From Bradyrhizobium sp. CCGE-LA001 (lineage in GTDB: Bacteria; Pseudomonadota; Alphaproteobacteria; Rhizobiales; Xanthobacteraceae): a DNA stretch of 64,000 nucleotides. A program made the position numbers and the translations under genes. The notes under the pieces are model-generated. The model saw only the letters and a list, made by a program, of their open reading frames with translations, did no database searches and was not told the DNA's origin. Where the stretch lies: the NCBI RefSeq assembly GCF_000296215.2, contig NZ_CP013949.1, positions 5,387,501-5,451,500 of the forward strand. The letters run 5' to 3'. How positions within the stretch are numbered: the first letter of the stretch is position 1; every line of letters begins with the position of its first letter. Below, piece by piece: positions 26,654 through 36,235 of this stretch.

Positions 26654-27577
26654 TCAGAACGCCCTAATGCTCCTGCTTAGCTGCGCAAAGTGCTTCTTCA
26701 GCCGGGGGACGGCAAAGTCGGTGAAGGCTCGCACCTTTGGCACCGAGAGCCGGCCCTGCGGGCAGATCAGGTGCGCTGGCATTTCCGGATCGGCATCACC
26801 CGCCAGCACGATCTCGAGCTCGCCGCGCGCGACCTGCTCGGCCACCTGATAGGAGTACATCCGCGCCACGCCGCGCCCGGCGACCGCGGAAGCCACCGCC
26901 GCGTAGGTGCTGTTGACGATGAGCCGCGGGGTGAACTGGACCGTACGGGCAGCCGATGAACCAGGTAGCGGCGCAAAGGTCCAGGAATGGGGCAGATGGG
27001 CCATCGCGACGACCTGATGCTTGGCGAGATCGCCGGGCTCGGTAATGCGCGGATGCTGTTTCAGATAGCGCGGGGCTGCAACAACGACGCGGCTGATCTC
27101 GCCGACCCGCATTGCGATCATCGCCGAATCCGCAAGTGGTCCGATGCGAAGAGCAACGTCGACGCCCTCCTCGACCAAGTTGACCGCGCGATCGAACAGC
27201 AGCAGCTTGGCCGATACTGTCGGATAAGCGTCCAGGAACGCGTCGAGGATCGGTCTCAGCACCATCTCGCCCGACACCACGGGAGCAGTGATCGTGAGCA
27301 GGCCACGCGGAGCGGCCCGTGGTCCGGCCGCGATGTCGTCGGCCTCCTCCAATTCGGCGAGCACACGGCGGCAGATCGCAACATAACGCTCGCCCTCCTC
27401 GCTCAGCTTGATCGAGCGCGTGGTCCTGTGCAGCAGCTCGGTGCCGACGCGCTGCTCCAGGAAGGCGATGGCGCGGCTCACGGCAGCCGGCGAGCGTCCG
27501 AGCTTACGGCCGGCAGCAGCCAGGCTGCCCTCGTCCACCACGAGGACGAACACCTTCATCGCATCCAGACGATCCAT
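26654..27577 (-). CDS. LysR-family transcriptional regulator
   Basis: A 307-residue LTTR. The N-terminal winged helix (MDRLDAMKVFVLVVDEGSLA then GRSPAAVSRAIAFLEQRVG) is followed by the periplasmic-binding-type effector domain from LLTITAPVV. The start at 27577 has AGGGAG upstream and matches the usual MD-x-L opening. It is divergent from an SDR-tautomerase-MFS operon, with a palindrome in the shared 209-bp region. The usual inference is that it regulates that operon and itself; the inducer is unknown. Confidence 0.9.
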   Translation of the reverse strand: MDRLDAMKVFVLVVDEGSLAAAGRKLGRSPAAVSRAIAFLEQRVGTELLHRTTRSIKLSEEGERYVAICRRVLAELEEADDIAAGPRAAPRGLLTITAPVVSGEMVLRPILDAFLDAYPTVSAKLLLFDRAVNLVEEGVDVALRIGPLADSAMIAMRVGEISRVVVAAPRYLKQHPRITEPGDLAKHQVVAMAHLPHSWTFAPLPGSSAARTVQFTPRLIVNSTYAAVASAVAGRGVARMYSYQVAEQVARGELEIVLAGDADPEMPAHLICPQGRLSVPKVRAFTDFAVPRLKKHFAQLSRSIRAF

Positions 27578-27660
27578 ACGCTCCCTGCCGCCCCTCAAGT
27601 TCCGCCTGCAGGCTAAGACCTCGCTGCTACCGCGACAACCGGCTGGGATGCCGAGCGGCC

Positions 27661-27683
27661 ATTCGTTCGCCGCGCGAAAGAAT
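27661..27683. promoter_or_regulatory. Candidate LysR operator
   Basis: ATTCGTTCGC-CGC-GCGAAAGAAT, a 23-bp near-palindrome with one mismatch per 10-bp arm, is centred between the divergent LysR gene (start 27577) and the SDR gene (start 27787). Its position and T-N(11)-A-type symmetry fit an LTTR recognition site. Confidence 0.55.
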
Positions 27684-27786
27684 GTCTACCGGACAGCGCG
27701 TATTCGCAACCGCGGCAGCCCGGCGTATCTCAGCGGGCAGGCCAGCGGTGCTGGCGCATTCTCAAAGCCGACAACAGGAGCCCATC

Positions 27787-28497
27787 ATGGGTATCGAGCA
27801 GAAGGTCGCCATCGTCACCGGAGCCTCGCAGGGCATCGGCGCCGCCCTGGTCCAGGGTTTTCGCGATCGCAATTACCGCGTCGTCGCCACGGCGCGATCC
27901 ATCAAGCCGTCGGGCAATGATGACGTCCTCGCCATTCCCGGCGACATCGCCGACCGAAGCACGGCGGAACGTGTGGTCTCGCAGGCGGTCGACCGTTTTG
28001 GTCGCGTCGACACGCTGGTCAACAATGCCGGCATCTTCGTTGCCAAGCCGTTCACGCAGTACACGGCCGAGGACTATGCGGCGGTGATGGGCACCAACGT
28101 GGCAGGCTTCTTCCACATCACGCAGCTCGCGATCGCCGAGATGGAGAAGCAGGGATCTGGCCACGTCGTCCAGATCACGACCACGCTGGTCGACCATGCC
28201 AACTCGAACGTACCGTCGGTGCTGGCCTCTCTGAGCAAGGGCGGCCTCAATGCCGCGACCAGGTCGCTCGCGATCGAATATGCCAGGCGCGGCATCCGCG
28301 TGAACGCAGTCTCGCCGGGGATCATCAAATCGCCGATGCACCCAGTCGCGACGCATGCCCAGCTCAGCGCGCTGCACCCGGTTGGCCATATGGGCGAGAT
28401 GTCCGACATCGTCGATGCCGTGCTCTATCTCGAGGGTGCCTCCTTCGTCACCGGCGAGATCCTGCACGTCGACGGCGGCCAGAGCGCCGGCCATTGA
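27787..28497 (+). CDS. SDR-family oxidoreductase lacking the catalytic tyrosine
   Basis: A 236-residue classical short-chain dehydrogenase with the cofactor motif VTGASQGIG, the NNAG segment and a C-terminal VTGEILHVDGGQSAG. In classical members the active site is YxxxK. Here the lysine K151 is present but the residue four before it is A147 (SVLASLSKGG), so the tyrosine is missing. The serine region reads QITTTLVDHAN. The start has AGGAG 7 bp upstream. It is the first gene of an operon with a tautomerase and an MFS transporter. Either it is a variant enzyme, or it has lost redox activity. Confidence 0.88.
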   Translation: MGIEQKVAIVTGASQGIGAALVQGFRDRNYRVVATARSIKPSGNDDVLAIPGDIADRSTAERVVSQAVDRFGRVDTLVNNAGIFVAKPFTQYTAEDYAAVMGTNVAGFFHITQLAIAEMEKQGSGHVVQITTTLVDHANSNVPSVLASLSKGGLNAATRSLAIEYARRGIRVNAVSPGIIKSPMHPVATHAQLSALHPVGHMGEMSDIVDAVLYLEGASFVTGEILHVDGGQSAGH

Positions 28498-28510
28498 GAG
28501 GAGACCCGAG

Positions 28511-28747
28511 ATGCCCATCGTCACCATCCAAGTGACTCGCGAAGGAACGACGCCGGGCGCGGCGTCGCTCTCAGCGGAGGAAAAAGCCGCGCTGATCAAG
28601 GGATCCAGTGAGCTCCTGCGTGACGTGCTTGGCAAGCCGCTTGAGGCAACCTTCGTCGTCATCGAAGAAGTCGACACCGACAATTGGGGTTGGGGTGGCC
28701 TGCCCGTGCAGGAATTCCGGCGGCGGCGCGCTGCCCAGAAAGGGTGA
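28511..28747 (+). CDS. 4-oxalocrotonate tautomerase-family protein
   Basis: A 78-residue protein beginning MPIVTIQVTREG. After removal of the start methionine the family uses the N-terminal proline as catalytic base, and it is present here. The rest (SAEEKAALIKGSSELLRDVLGK and a TFVVIEEVDTDNWG end) matches the tautomerase fold. It is 13 bp after the SDR, with GAGGAG upstream, so it belongs to the same operon. The substrate is probably an enol or a dienol organic acid, but it cannot be named. Confidence 0.85.
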   Translation: MPIVTIQVTREGTTPGAASLSAEEKAALIKGSSELLRDVLGKPLEATFVVIEEVDTDNWGWGGLPVQEFRRRRAAQKG

Positions 28748-28779
28748 TCCACACGCCATCCTGCGTGGAGCAAGAAGAT

Positions 28780-30009
28780 ATGACCAATACACATACGAAG
28801 CAACGCATGGACGCCCGGCTGCATCCGCAGCCGGGATCAGAATCGCAACGAACTTGGCGATATGCGGTGGCAGGACTGTCTGCATCGCTGGTCGGGCTTG
28901 GCCTCGCCCGCTTCTCCTACACACCACTGATCCCGGCGCTGATTGCGGCAAAGTGGTTCAGCGCGTCCGATATCGTCTATCTCGGCGCGGCCAACCTCGC
29001 CGGCTATCTCGCCGGCGCGCTCGCGGCACGAGCGGTCGCAACCCGCATCGGCGCGGTCCGCGCTCTGCGGGCAATGATGCTGCTCGCCACCCTCTCCTTC
29101 TTCGCCAGCTCGGCCCCGGTCTCGTTCACCTGGTTCTTCACGTGGCGTTTTCTGTCCGGCCTCACCGGGGGCATCATCATGGTGCTCGCAGCGTCCGTCA
29201 TTTTGCCGCACACCCTGGTCACCCGACGCGGCCTCGTCGGCGGCGTGATCTTTGCGGGCGTCGGCCTCGGCGTCGCCGCGTCAGGCACGTTGGTGCCGCT
29301 GTTGCTGCACCAGGGCCTGCAGCAGAGCTGGTATGGCCTTGGCATACTCTCGGCCGTGCTGACGCTGGCGAGCTGGTGGAACTGGCCGGCCGACGTCAAG
29401 GCTGATGCGGCCCCCTCGCATCATCCGAAGCACCATCGCGCCTCGTCAGCCGAACGTGCGCTGCTGATCCAGTACGGCCTCAACGCGGTGGCGCTGGTGC
29501 CGCATATGGTGTTCATCGTCGACTTCGTCGCACGCGGCCTTGGTCAGGGCATTGCCGCGGGATCGCGCTATTGGGTGCTGTACGGCCTCGGCGCGATCGT
29601 GGGGCCGCTCGTCGCCGGCCATCTCGGTGACCGCTCCGGCTTCGGTCCGGCGCTGCGAGCAGCCTTCCTGATCGAGGCGGCCGCGGTGCTGCTCCCGACC
29701 GTCAGCACGGCCCCTGTCTCGCTGATCGTGTCGAGCGTGGTAATCGGCGGCTTCACGCCGGGCATCGTACCATTGGTGCTCGGGCGCATCCATGAGCTGG
29801 TTCCCCATTCTGCCGAGCAGCAGCGTGCGACGTGGAGCCACGCCACCACCAGCTTTGCGCTGTTTCAGGCAGCCGCGGCCTATGGCTTCTCCTGGATCTA
29901 TGCGCAGACCGGCGGCGACTATCTCGTTCTGTTTTCGCTCGGCGGCGGCGCCGTCGTCCTGGCACTGGCGATCGATCTTGGGCTCGCGCTGACCACGCGC
30001 AAAGCCTGA
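28780..30009 (+). CDS. MFS transporter (YbfB/YjiJ-like)
   Basis: About 409 residues from the ATG at 28780 (MTNTHTKQR), with twelve predicted membrane helices. The segment VGLGLARFSYTPLIPALI near the N-terminus is typical of the YbfB/YjiJ subgroup. Other pieces are FLSGLTGGIIMVLAASVI and GHLGDRSGFGPALR. The middle loop holds a histidine-rich stretch (SHHPKHHRAS). It is the third gene of the LysR-regulated operon, and probably moves the compound handled by the SDR and tautomerase. It converges with the flavin monooxygenase, 18 bp away. Confidence 0.85.
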   Translation: MTNTHTKQRMDARLHPQPGSESQRTWRYAVAGLSASLVGLGLARFSYTPLIPALIAAKWFSASDIVYLGAANLAGYLAGALAARAVATRIGAVRALRAMMLLATLSFFASSAPVSFTWFFTWRFLSGLTGGIIMVLAASVILPHTLVTRRGLVGGVIFAGVGLGVAASGTLVPLLLHQGLQQSWYGLGILSAVLTLASWWNWPADVKADAAPSHHPKHHRASSAERALLIQYGLNAVALVPHMVFIVDFVARGLGQGIAAGSRYWVLYGLGAIVGPLVAGHLGDRSGFGPALRAAFLIEAAAVLLPTVSTAPVSLIVSSVVIGGFTPGIVPLVLGRIHELVPHSAEQQRATWSHATTSFALFQAAAAYGFSWIYAQTGGDYLVLFSLGGGAVVLALAIDLGLALTTRKA

Positions 30010-30027
30010 CCGCACACGGCGGCGTGA

Positions 30028-31488
30028 TCAGGAATATCGCATCACGCCGTCATCGATCCGGCCGAAGCGCAAGGAGACGATGTCGACGGCGTAGTTCTGA
30101 TACAGCCGCCATGGCCGTTTCGAGCCCTGCTTCGGCATTTTTGCGATCGAGCGCTGCACATAGCCCGAGGTGAAATCCAGCGACGGCTGCGCGGTGATAT
30201 CAGGGTCGACGTTGTGCGGCATGCACTGACGGAAATTGTGCCGGTCCATGTAGTTGATGAGTCGGCAGACATATTCGCAGGTGAGATCGCACTTCAACGT
30301 CCAGGACGCGTTGGTGTAGCCGAAGGCGGAGGCCATGTTCGGCACGTCGGCATACATCATGCCCTTGTAGGTCAGCGTGTTGGCAAAATCGACGGCGCGG
30401 CCGTCGACGCTCACCTCGAGACCGCCGACGACCTGGAGCACCAGCCCCGTCGCGGTGACGACGATGTCTGCCGCAAGCTCGCGGCCGTCCATGAGGCGAA
30501 TGCCGTCACGCGTGAAGGTATCGATCTCGTTGGTGACGACGGCGGCGCGCTGCTCGCGGATCGCCTTGAACAAGTCGCCGTCGGGCACGAGGCACAGCCG
30601 CTGGTCCCAGGGATTGTAGCGCGGCGTGAAATGGGTTGCGACGTCGTAGTCGGGGCCGAGCGCCATCTGCACGCCCTTGAGGATGAGGTCCTTCACCTTC
30701 GCGGGCCTGCGCCGGCTGAGCTGGAAGAAGAACATCCCCCACATCACGTTGCGCCAGCGGATCAGGTGATAAGCGAGTCGCGCCGGCAGATTGCGGCGCA
30801 GCTTGTTGGCCAGGGGATCCTGAGCGGGGCGCGACACGACATAGGTCGGCGAGCGCTGGAGCATGGTGACCTGCGCCGCCTTCTTGGCGAGCTCCGGCAC
30901 CAGCGTCACCGCGGTCGCGCCCGAGCCGATCACGACGACGCGTTTGCCCGCATAGTCGATGTCCTCGGTCCATTTCTGCGGATGCACGATGTGGCCGGCG
31001 TAGTCGGCCGTGCCCTTGAACTCCGGCGTGTAGCCCGCCTCGTATTTGTAATAGCCCGAGCACATGAACAGAAAATTGCAGGTGAAGCGCACCAGTTCAG
31101 TTGCGCCCTCGCCTGTCGTGCGTTCGGCCTCGACGGTCCAGCGCGCCTCGCTCGTCCACCATGCCGCCCGCTTGACCCGATGGCGGAAACGGATGTGCCT
31201 GTCGATGCCGTTATCGCTCGCGGTCTCGCGCACATAATTCAGGATCTGCGGCCCGTCAGCGATTGCCTTCGGATCCGTCCACGGCTTGAAGGAATAGCCG
31301 AGCGTGAACATGTCGCTGTCAGAGCGGATGCCGGGATAGCGAAACAGGTCCCAGGTCCCGCCGATGCAGTCGCGGCCCTCGAGGATGACGTAGCTCTTGG
31401 CCGGGCACTTCGTCTGCAAATGATAGCCCGCGCCGATGCCGGACAAGCCGGCACCGATGATGAGGACGTCAAATTGTTCTTGTTGCAT
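30028..31488 (-). CDS. Flavin-containing (Baeyer-Villiger-type) monooxygenase
   Basis: A 486-residue class B flavoprotein. GAGLSGIGAGYHLQ binds FAD, GGTWDLFRYPGIRSDS is the usual N-terminal segment, VVIGSGATAVTLVPELA binds NADPH, and the fingerprint F-x-G-x(3)-H-x(3)-W appears as YAGHIVHPQKW with Y for F. This group oxidises ketones to esters or N/S-hydroxylates. The start ATG at 31488 is preceded by GGAGGAA. It is followed at the far side by the MFS transporter end. Context suggests catabolism of a cyclic or aromatic ketone, but the substrate is unknown. Confidence 0.88.
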   Translation of the reverse strand: MQQEQFDVLIIGAGLSGIGAGYHLQTKCPAKSYVILEGRDCIGGTWDLFRYPGIRSDSDMFTLGYSFKPWTDPKAIADGPQILNYVRETASDNGIDRHIRFRHRVKRAAWWTSEARWTVEAERTTGEGATELVRFTCNFLFMCSGYYKYEAGYTPEFKGTADYAGHIVHPQKWTEDIDYAGKRVVVIGSGATAVTLVPELAKKAAQVTMLQRSPTYVVSRPAQDPLANKLRRNLPARLAYHLIRWRNVMWGMFFFQLSRRRPAKVKDLILKGVQMALGPDYDVATHFTPRYNPWDQRLCLVPDGDLFKAIREQRAAVVTNEIDTFTRDGIRLMDGRELAADIVVTATGLVLQVVGGLEVSVDGRAVDFANTLTYKGMMYADVPNMASAFGYTNASWTLKCDLTCEYVCRLINYMDRHNFRQCMPHNVDPDITAQPSLDFTSGYVQRSIAKMPKQGSKRPWRLYQNYAVDIVSLRFGRIDDGVMRYS

Positions 31489-31596
31489 GGTTTCCTCCGC
31501 CACCGAGGATTGTCCGCCCGTCGCGGCCGGTCGTCAATTGGCAATCAGCCTGCAGCAACTGTAGAGCGAGTTGAATGCCATGCACCCAAACAACAA

Positions 31597-31617
31597 AGCC
31601 CCGGATCACTCCGGGGC
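31597..31617 (-). terminator. Intrinsic terminator after ahcY
   Basis: On the minus strand GCCCCGG-AGTGAT-CCGGGGC is followed by TTTGTTGTTT. The stem lies 30 bp downstream of the ahcY stop, so it ends that transcript. Confidence 0.85.
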
Positions 31618-31647
31618 GTTGCATTGAGGCTAGATCGATCGAATTGA

Positions 31648-33069
31648 TCAGTAGCGGTAGTGATCGCTCTTGTACGGACCTTCCTGCTTCACGCCGATGT
31701 AGTCGGCCTGATCCTTGCGCAGCTCGGTGAGCTTGACGCCGATCTTGGCGAGGTGCAGGCGGGCGACCTTCTCGTCGAGCGTCTTCGGCAGCACGTACAC
31801 TTCCTTCTTGTACTTGCCGTCCTTGTTGTTGGCGAACAGCTCGATCTGCGCCAGCGTCTGGTTGGTGAAGGACGCCGACATCACGAAGGACGGATGGCCC
31901 ATCGCGTTGCCGAGGTTCACGAGGCGGCCCTCCGACAGCATGATGATGCGGTGCTTGTCGGGAAACTCGATCTCGTCGACCTGCGGCTTGATGTTGGTCC
32001 ACTTCAGATTGCGGAGAGCCGCGATCTGGATCTCGTTGTCGAAGTGGCCGATGTTGCAGACGATGGCGCGATCCTTCATCGCACGCATGTGCTCGATGGT
32101 GATGATGTCCTTGTTGCCGGTGGCGGTGACGAAGATGTCGGCGCGGGGCGCGGCGTCTTCCATGGTCACGACCTCGTAGCCTTCCATCGCGGCCTGCAGC
32201 GCGCAGATCGGATCGACTTCGGAGACCATGACGCGGCAGCCGGCCTGGCGCAGCGAAGCGGCCGAGCCCTTGCCGACGTCGCCGAAGCCGGCGACCATCG
32301 CGACCTTGCCCGACAGCATCACGTCGGTGCCGCGGCGGATGCCGTCGACCAGCGATTCACGGCAGCCGTAGAGGTTGTCGAACTTCGACTTGGTGACGCT
32401 GTCGTTGACGTTGATGGCCGGCCACAGCAGCTTGCCGGCCTTCTGCATGTCGTAGAGACGATGCACGCCCGTGGTGGTCTCTTCGGAGACGCCCTTGATG
32501 CTCTCGGCGATCGCGGCGAAGTAGCCCTTCGGCTTCTCCTTGAGCTGCTTCTTCAGAAGCGCGAAGAAGACTTCCTCTTCCTCGGAGCCGGGCTTGTCGA
32601 GGAAGGCGGTGTCGCCGTTCTCGGCGCGCAGACCGAGATGGACGTACATGGTGGCGTCGCCGCCGTCATCGAGGATCATGTTCGGGTGACCGCCGCCGTG
32701 CCAGTCGAACAGCTTTGCGGTGTAGTCCCAGTACTCGGTCAGCGTCTCGCCCTTGACGGCGAAGACGGGAATGCCGGCGGCCGCGATCGCGGCGGCGGCG
32801 TGATCCTGCGTCGAGTAGATGTTGCAGGAGACCCAGCGGATGTCGGCGCCGAGCGCTGCCAGCGTCTCGATCAGCACGCCGGTCTGAATCGTCATGTGCA
32901 GCGAGCCGGCGATGCGCGCGCCCTTCAGCGGCTGCTTCGGGCCGTACTCCTCGCGGGTGGCCATCAGGCCGGGCATCTCGGTCTCGGCCAGCGAGAGTTC
33001 CTTGCGGCCGAAATCGGCCAGCGAAATGTCCTTGACGATGTAATCGGTGAAGCCGGGCTTCGCGTTCAT
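31648..33069 (-). CDS. ahcY: S-adenosylhomocysteine hydrolase
   Basis: A 473-residue NAD-dependent enzyme that splits S-adenosylhomocysteine into adenosine and homocysteine. The N-terminal DYIVKDISLADFGRKELSLA, VSCNIYSTQDHAAAAI (substrate), the GFGDVGKGSAASL NAD-binding loop and the C-terminal SDHYRY ending are all characteristic. It is downstream of metK on the same strand, with a repeat element between them. Together they recycle the product of SAM-dependent methyl transfer. Confidence 0.96.
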   Translation of the reverse strand: MNAKPGFTDYIVKDISLADFGRKELSLAETEMPGLMATREEYGPKQPLKGARIAGSLHMTIQTGVLIETLAALGADIRWVSCNIYSTQDHAAAAIAAAGIPVFAVKGETLTEYWDYTAKLFDWHGGGHPNMILDDGGDATMYVHLGLRAENGDTAFLDKPGSEEEEVFFALLKKQLKEKPKGYFAAIAESIKGVSEETTTGVHRLYDMQKAGKLLWPAINVNDSVTKSKFDNLYGCRESLVDGIRRGTDVMLSGKVAMVAGFGDVGKGSAASLRQAGCRVMVSEVDPICALQAAMEGYEVVTMEDAAPRADIFVTATGNKDIITIEHMRAMKDRAIVCNIGHFDNEIQIAALRNLKWTNIKPQVDEIEFPDKHRIIMLSEGRLVNLGNAMGHPSFVMSASFTNQTLAQIELFANNKDGKYKKEVYVLPKTLDEKVARLHLAKIGVKLTELRKDQADYIGVKQEGPYKSDHYRY

Positions 33070-33092
33070 GGGAGGTTCCTATTTGTTTGGCT

Positions 33093-33184
33093 CGTCATTC
33101 CGGGCGCTCGCGAGACGAGCGAAACCCTGAATCCTGAGGTTCGAGATTCCGGGTTCGCCGCCGTCGGGGCGCCCCGGAATGACG
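33093..33184. repeat. Dispersed palindromic repeat, type A copy 1
   Basis: A 92-bp imperfect palindrome whose arms are CGTCATTCCGGG and GGCGCCCCGGAATGACG, with a conserved centre CGAGATTCCGGGTTCG. A second copy is at 56873-56955 with the same arms and centre. It lies between metK and ahcY. Confidence 0.8.
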
Positions 33185-33192
33185 CAAGAGAA

Positions 33193-34389
<1,197 letters not shown>

Positions 34390-34449
34390 CAGTAACCCCT
34401 TGTTCCGCCGCTAGCCGGCGGGCGTTTGCGATGTTCACTTTTGATGATG

Positions 34450-35805
34450 TCAATCACGCCGGCGCGAGATGACGTAGGATTCGTCGAGAAACCAGAGCCC
34501 ATTGTACTTTCGCAGCACGTCCCTGGCGGCATCCAGGGTGCGGCCGTTTTGAGTCATTTCCGCCAATCGGTCGTCCTCAATCTGAGCGACATACACCGCC
34601 GCATTCCACGCTGCAAAGGCCGTCGAGGTTCCGATGGTGCCGGTGACCTCGTTGGGCAGCGCTTCCATATCATACCTGAAGATCGAACGGTTATCCGCGT
34701 AGGCATTAAAATTTAAGTCGCGTCCCACCGATCCAAGTTCATACTTAACTGCACGCAGTAGCTCATGGCGGCTGACCGAGAAAGGATTTTCTCCCGGCCA
34801 GATCGCCTGGATCATTTCCATGCCCGGATCCTGCCCATGGGAGTGGATTCCAATCAGCCTGCCGCCGGGCCGAAGCGCCCGCGCCAGCGGTGCGATGATC
34901 CGCTTGGCGCGGAAATTGACCGAGGACAGGGCCCGGTAGGGCTGGGATGCGATGACGAGGTCGAAATTGGCCTCGGTCTGACCCGGCCGAGGGATGGTCG
35001 AGTCGAGCAGGAACCTGTGGTCCTCGCGATAGAGCACGAGGACGACCGGGCGCTCGTAGAGCGGCATGGCCGTGCGCGGGCTGATCGCCGCGCGCCAGTT
35101 CTGCTCCAGAAACGGCCTCAGCTCTGCGATCTGCTGCTCGAACTCGCCCGATGACGCACCGCGGAGCGGCACCTCGTGCCAGACGGTCGCAGCCGCCGCC
35201 GCAGGCGATGCCGGGGTGAGCCAGGGCGCCTCCGCGTAGAACATGTTGGTGAAGACGAACACCGACGCCGGATGCTCGAAAATGCGGTCCGGCACCTTCT
35301 CCAGCGTCAGGCGCAGGTCCTCGAGGCTGAGCTCCTTGCCGGCGACATAGAACGGCATGTGCGGATAGCGCTGGTGCGTTGCGCGCAGCACCCGCGCCAG
35401 CACCGTGCCGTCACCGACCCCCGCGTCGAACAGACGCAGCGCCGGCGGGCGCGGATGGATGGAGGAAAGCTCCAGCGCAACCCGGTCCGCGATGACGCGC
35501 TTCTCGCTGCAGGTGTGGACGAACAGCAGGTACTTCTGGCGGTTCTCGAAGAAGCGGAAATTGCCGCGCGGGTCGCGCTTTTCCGGCGGCACCTGAAGCC
35601 CGCGCGGCGGCGGCAGGCCGCCGGTCGTCGATGCAGCAATATAGGCCTGGATCCGCTCCAGCGTATCGACGGTGATGCGCTTTCCCTCGCGCAGACGATG
35701 CACCAGCTTCCCATCGTTCACCGCCCGGCGGCCGAAGGTCGATTCCGCCATGTCCGCCTTGCGGCAGAACTCGGTGATCTGGCTCAGGATTTCGTCGTTT
35801 TTCAT
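34450..35805 (-). CDS. Helix-turn-helix / SAM-methyltransferase fusion protein next to metK
   Basis: A 451-residue protein. Residues 8-58 look like a small helix-turn-helix (FCRKADMAESTFGRR followed by VHRLREGKRITVDTLERI). A linker rich in prolines leads to a Rossmann methyltransferase domain with motif I LRLFDAGVGDGTVLARVL at about 123-140, and a motif IV-like FDLVIASQPYRALSS followed by ALRPGGRLIGIHSHG. Rhizobia normally carry only a short HTH regulator before metK. This protein joins that type of HTH to a possible SAM-using or SAM-sensing domain. The exact methyl acceptor is not recognisable, and it could be an enzyme or a SAM-responsive regulator. No clear ribosome site is seen at 35805. 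Confidence 0.7.
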   Translation of the reverse strand: MKNDEILSQITEFCRKADMAESTFGRRAVNDGKLVHRLREGKRITVDTLERIQAYIAASTTGGLPPPRGLQVPPEKRDPRGNFRFFENRQKYLLFVHTCSEKRVIADRVALELSSIHPRPPALRLFDAGVGDGTVLARVLRATHQRYPHMPFYVAGKELSLEDLRLTLEKVPDRIFEHPASVFVFTNMFYAEAPWLTPASPAAAAATVWHEVPLRGASSGEFEQQIAELRPFLEQNWRAAISPRTAMPLYERPVVLVLYREDHRFLLDSTIPRPGQTEANFDLVIASQPYRALSSVNFRAKRIIAPLARALRPGGRLIGIHSHGQDPGMEMIQAIWPGENPFSVSRHELLRAVKYELGSVGRDLNFNAYADNRSIFRYDMEALPNEVTGTIGTSTAFAAWNAAVYVAQIEDDRLAEMTQNGRTLDAARDVLRKYNGLWFLDESYVISRRRD

Positions 35806-35903
35806 CGGTGGGAAAGCGGTGGGCAGAAGGATTGGGTCCCACGTCCTAGCAAATTCTGCCCACTCAGGGAATAGCGGATCGAGGCACCGTCCCCCTGCGC
35901 CTT

Positions 35904-35925
35904 TGCCGACGCGGCCGCGTCGGCA
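35904..35925. promoter_or_regulatory. 22-bp perfect palindrome upstream of the HTH-methyltransferase gene
   Basis: TGCCGACGCGG and its exact complement CCGCGTCGGCA lie about 99-120 bp before the start codon. A protein binding site, possibly autoregulatory, or a terminator hairpin are the two simple readings. It is flanked by no clear T-run. Confidence 0.45.
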
Positions 35926-36091
35926 GCGCTGACGTGGAGCTTCTAGGGATGGTCTCGGTAGAAACAGCCGCCGCGGTCGAAGCGCTGCCGGGCGAGGTCT
36001 ATCTGTCGGAGAGGTGACGGCGGGTTTGCGGAACGATGCAGCCCGCAGGTCGCTCCGCTCATGCGGGCTTCCGCTGCGCCACGTACTTGGC

Positions 36092-36194
36092 TGTTGTCAC
36101 CCGGCTCGGCCGGGCGTCCAGTATTCCAGAGACAACGAGAAGGTACGGAGGAGCCGCGGCGTACTGGATTCCCCGCTTTCGCGGGGAATGACAG
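36092..36194. repeat. Degenerate palindromic repeat
   Basis: An imperfect inverted repeat with TCACCCGGCTCGGCCGGGCGT on the left and CCCCGCTTTCGCGGGGAATGACA on the right. The inner pair CAGTATTCCAGA and TACTGGATT is also complementary. It resembles the other palindromes of this window but with weaker arms. Confidence 0.55.
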
Positions 36195-36235
36195 TGAGTG
36201 TGTGGTGAGGCCTCGTCGCTACGCACGCAACGAGC

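Larger units (their letters stand above)
35806..36235. other. 430-bp gene-free interval
   Basis: Separates the HTH-methyltransferase gene start from the end of the MetE-like gene. It holds a 22-bp perfect palindrome (35904-35925), an 8-bp-arm hairpin (AGCCCGCA 36040-36047, TGCGGGCT 36062-36069) and a degenerate palindromic repeat (36092-36194). A 22-codon ATG frame at 35949-36017 exists but has no support as a gene. I see no RNA gene. Confidence 0.6.

Noticed and set aside
34390..34449. Possible SAM or SAH riboswitch before metK
   Set aside because: The 60-bp gap contains only a 5-bp GC hairpin, and I could not match a known SAM-II or SAM/SAH consensus. A covariance search would settle it.
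35949..36017. A 22-codon frame starting MVSVETAAAVEALPG
   Set aside because: It has no clear ribosome site, no family and no neighbour on that strand. I list it only in the gene-free interval.
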